Shown piece after piece: positions 62,569 to 64,000 of a stretch of DNA of 64,000 nt (the stretch's first letter is position 1; the number at the start of each line of letters is the position of its first letter). Origin of the DNA: Panacagrimonas sp046594215 (GTDB taxonomy: Bacteria; Pseudomonadota; Gammaproteobacteria; Nevskiales; Nevskiaceae). Both the position numbers and the translations under genes were made by a program. Below the pieces are notes generated by a model. It was not told where the DNA came from. It saw only the letters and a program-made list of their open reading frames with translations, and did no database searches. The stretch covers positions 1 through 64,000 of the forward strand of contig JBKJPX010000112.1 of the NCBI GenBank assembly GCA_046594215.1, read 5' to 3'.

Positions 62569-63780
62569 TCAGGCCACGACCAGCCGCGCGGGATCCGCTG
62601 CCGCGAAGGCTTCTGCGCGGATCGGCGGCGGCGGGTAGATCCAGACCGAGTTGATCTGCTGCTTGAGGCGCTTGGCCTCCTCGCCCTGCAGCACGACCTG
62701 GCGATCCCAGCCCTCGGTGTACACCGCGCCCCAGGCGCCCAGATCCAGGCAGGTGACGTACTTCTCCTGGCGGTACGGTCGCGTGGGTTTGCCCAGCAGG
62801 TCGCACACGGCGTTGTGTCCGGCCGACCGGCCTAGGCTCATCGCGTGCTGGCAGGACATCAGCGCGTGATTGCCGAGGTCGTCGGTGGCGGCCAGCGCGA
62901 CGTCGCCCGCGGCGAAGACATGCTCGACGCCCTGGACGCGCAGGTCAGGGGCGGTGTGCAGGCGTCCCAGCGCATCGCGCGGCGCTGCGATCTGCTGCGT
63001 CAAGGGGTGCGCGGAGGGTCCGGCGGTCCACACCGCGGTCTGCGTCGCGATGTGCGAGCCGTCGGACAGGCTCACGCCCGTTTCGTCGATTGCGGTCACC
63101 GAGACGCCGAGGCGCAGCGACACGCCGCAATTCGCCAGGGCCTGCAGGATCAGCGGCCGCGGCCGGGGCCCGAGATCGGGACCGACGTCCCCGGCCCGCT
63201 CGACGAGCACCACGCGCACGTCTGCGTCCTCGCCGAGAACACCTCGCAGGCGAGCGGGCATTTCGGCAGCGCCCTCGATCCCCGTGAATCCGCCGCCGAC
63301 CACCACGACGGTGTTGCGCGCGTCGCTGGGCGGTCGTTGGGCCAGCGCATTCAGGTGCGCCTCGAGCGCCACGGCATCCTCGCGCTGATCCACGTTGAAT
63401 GTATGCGTCGACAGGCCCGGCACCTTGGGCTGCGCCAGGACGCTGCCGGGTGCGAGCACGAGACGGTCGTAGCGGATCGTGACGGTCGCGCCGCCTCGTA
63501 TCGCGTAGTCCACCTCGCGCAGGTCGGCACGGATGCGCATGACCAGCCCGGGAATGAAACGCACGCCCGTGGCGTCGAACAGCGCGTCGAGCGGCGCGGC
63601 CATCGCGCCAGGATTCGACTCGTAATAACGCGGACGGATGCCGAGGACGGCTTCCGGCGCGATGACCGCGATCTCGACCGCCCCGTCGGCCCGGCCTTCG
63701 AGGTCCAGCGCCCGAGCCGCCGCCAGCGCGGCCCACATGCCGCCGAAGCCGGCGCCGATGATCAGGATGCGTGCAGACAT
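62569..63780 (-). CDS. NDH-2-like NAD(P)/FAD-dependent oxidoreductase
   Basis: 403 residues from ATG 63780. FAD motif IIGAGFGGMWAALAAA, NADH motif VVVGGGFTGIEGAAEM and the second FAD motif VFAAGDVALAATDD follow in the standard order. Close relatives transfer electrons from NADH to quinones or act as pigment or redox dehydrogenases. The C-terminus, IYPPPPIRAEAFAAADP, has no clear membrane anchor. It lies 43 nt downstream of the partial gene at the window edge. Confidence 0.85.
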   Translation of the reverse strand: MSARILIIGAGFGGMWAALAAARALDLEGRADGAVEIAVIAPEAVLGIRPRYYESNPGAMAAPLDALFDATGVRFIPGLVMRIRADLREVDYAIRGGATVTIRYDRLVLAPGSVLAQPKVPGLSTHTFNVDQREDAVALEAHLNALAQRPPSDARNTVVVVGGGFTGIEGAAEMPARLRGVLGEDADVRVVLVERAGDVGPDLGPRPRPLILQALANCGVSLRLGVSVTAIDETGVSLSDGSHIATQTAVWTAGPSAHPLTQQIAAPRDALGRLHTAPDLRVQGVEHVFAAGDVALAATDDLGNHALMSCQHAMSLGRSAGHNAVCDLLGKPTRPYRQEKYVTCLDLGAWGAVYTEGWDRQVVLQGEEAKRLKQQINSVWIYPPPPIRAEAFAAADPARLVVA

Positions 63781-63823
63781 GGCAGTTCTCCCCTTGCAGA
63801 TGCGTTCGTGGACGATGGCGCGC

Positions 63824-64000
63824 TCATGGGGCATCGCGCCGTTTCGCGCGGCGAACCGCGCGCTTGTTGTTTGGGGCCGCAGCAGCCGCCGTCGCCCCGG
63901 TCAAGGCTGCGACGCGCACGTCGGTGCGTGCGCCGGCCCGCCCTGAAAGCCAGCCGCGAACCTGGAATCCGAAGTCGGCGGGAGACTTGCGGCCCACGGT
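63824..64000 (-). CDS. C-terminal end of a gene cut by the window edge
   Basis: 58 codons stay open to the edge, then stop at 63824-63826. The visible tail is ADFGFQVRGWLSGRAGARTD followed by an Ala-rich piece and a basic end KRAVRRAKRRDAP. No family is recognised. Spacing to the downstream flavoprotein suggests a shared operon. Confidence 0.45.
   Translation of the reverse strand, partial: TVGRKSPADFGFQVRGWLSGRAGARTDVRVAALTGATAAAAAPNNKRAVRRAKRRDAP

Overview
The window looks like chromosomal DNA from a high-GC, environmental gamma- or betaproteobacterium. The codon use, SlyX, a GlcDEF operon, a KshA-like Rieske oxygenase with its ferredoxin, several SDRs and an HsaD/BphD-like hydrolase all suggest a catabolically versatile species. 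The exact taxon cannot be fixed from the sequence.

Left host segment (1-21410). It holds a patatin-like lipase, a LuxR-type regulator and a LuxI-type acyl-homoserine-lactone synthase, and a cupin. A long minus-strand operon follows (SDR, LolA-like protein, NTF2-like protein, VOC/glyoxalase, Imm63-like protein, GlcD, GlcE, GlcF). Next come an alpha/beta hydrolase, a GFA protein, a large hybrid histidine kinase, a YqhA-family membrane protein, a Rieske oxygenase with a 2Fe-2S ferredoxin, SlyX, an RluA-type pseudouridine synthase, a transglutaminase-like protein and an SDR. Two palindromic repeats lie between the ferredoxin and slyX.

Integrated element (21441-54687, about 33.2 kb). It sits inside a host tRNA-Arg(UCU) gene. 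The 5' half of that tRNA is at 21411-21453 and the 3' half at 54675-54721. The halves share a 13-bp core over the anticodon loop, duplicated at both ends. The split gene is not reconstructed at either end. Instead the element carries a complete tRNA-Arg(UCU) of its own at 53450-53525, directly downstream of its tyrosine integrase. Paired GTGCAGAT repeats with identical 3-nt spacing lie near both ends and look like integrase or Xis arm sites.

The element is a defence island. It has a complete type I Zorya system (zorABCD, + strand). Converging on it is a minus-strand, translationally coupled operon of a VapBC-type toxin-antitoxin pair, type I restriction-modification (hsdR, a half-size hsdS, hsdM) and McrBC. 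Further right are an unrecognised winged-helix protein, a zinc-ribbon/serine-recombinase/ParB/RepB-like cassette, two overlapping tyrosine recombinases, an AbiE toxin-antitoxin pair with a clear operator, an apparently orphan VbhA/Fic-type antitoxin, and a zinc-hook RloC-like ATPase beside the tRNA and integrase.

Right host segment (54722-64000). A three-gene signalling operon encodes a PAS-PAS histidine kinase, an Rcp1-like response regulator and a receiver-BLUF (blue-light, FAD) fusion. It is followed by a flavin monooxygenase, a gene remnant, an SPFH lipoprotein, an exported SurE-like phosphatase, an exported cupin, an NDH-2-like flavoprotein and the end of a gene cut by the window edge.
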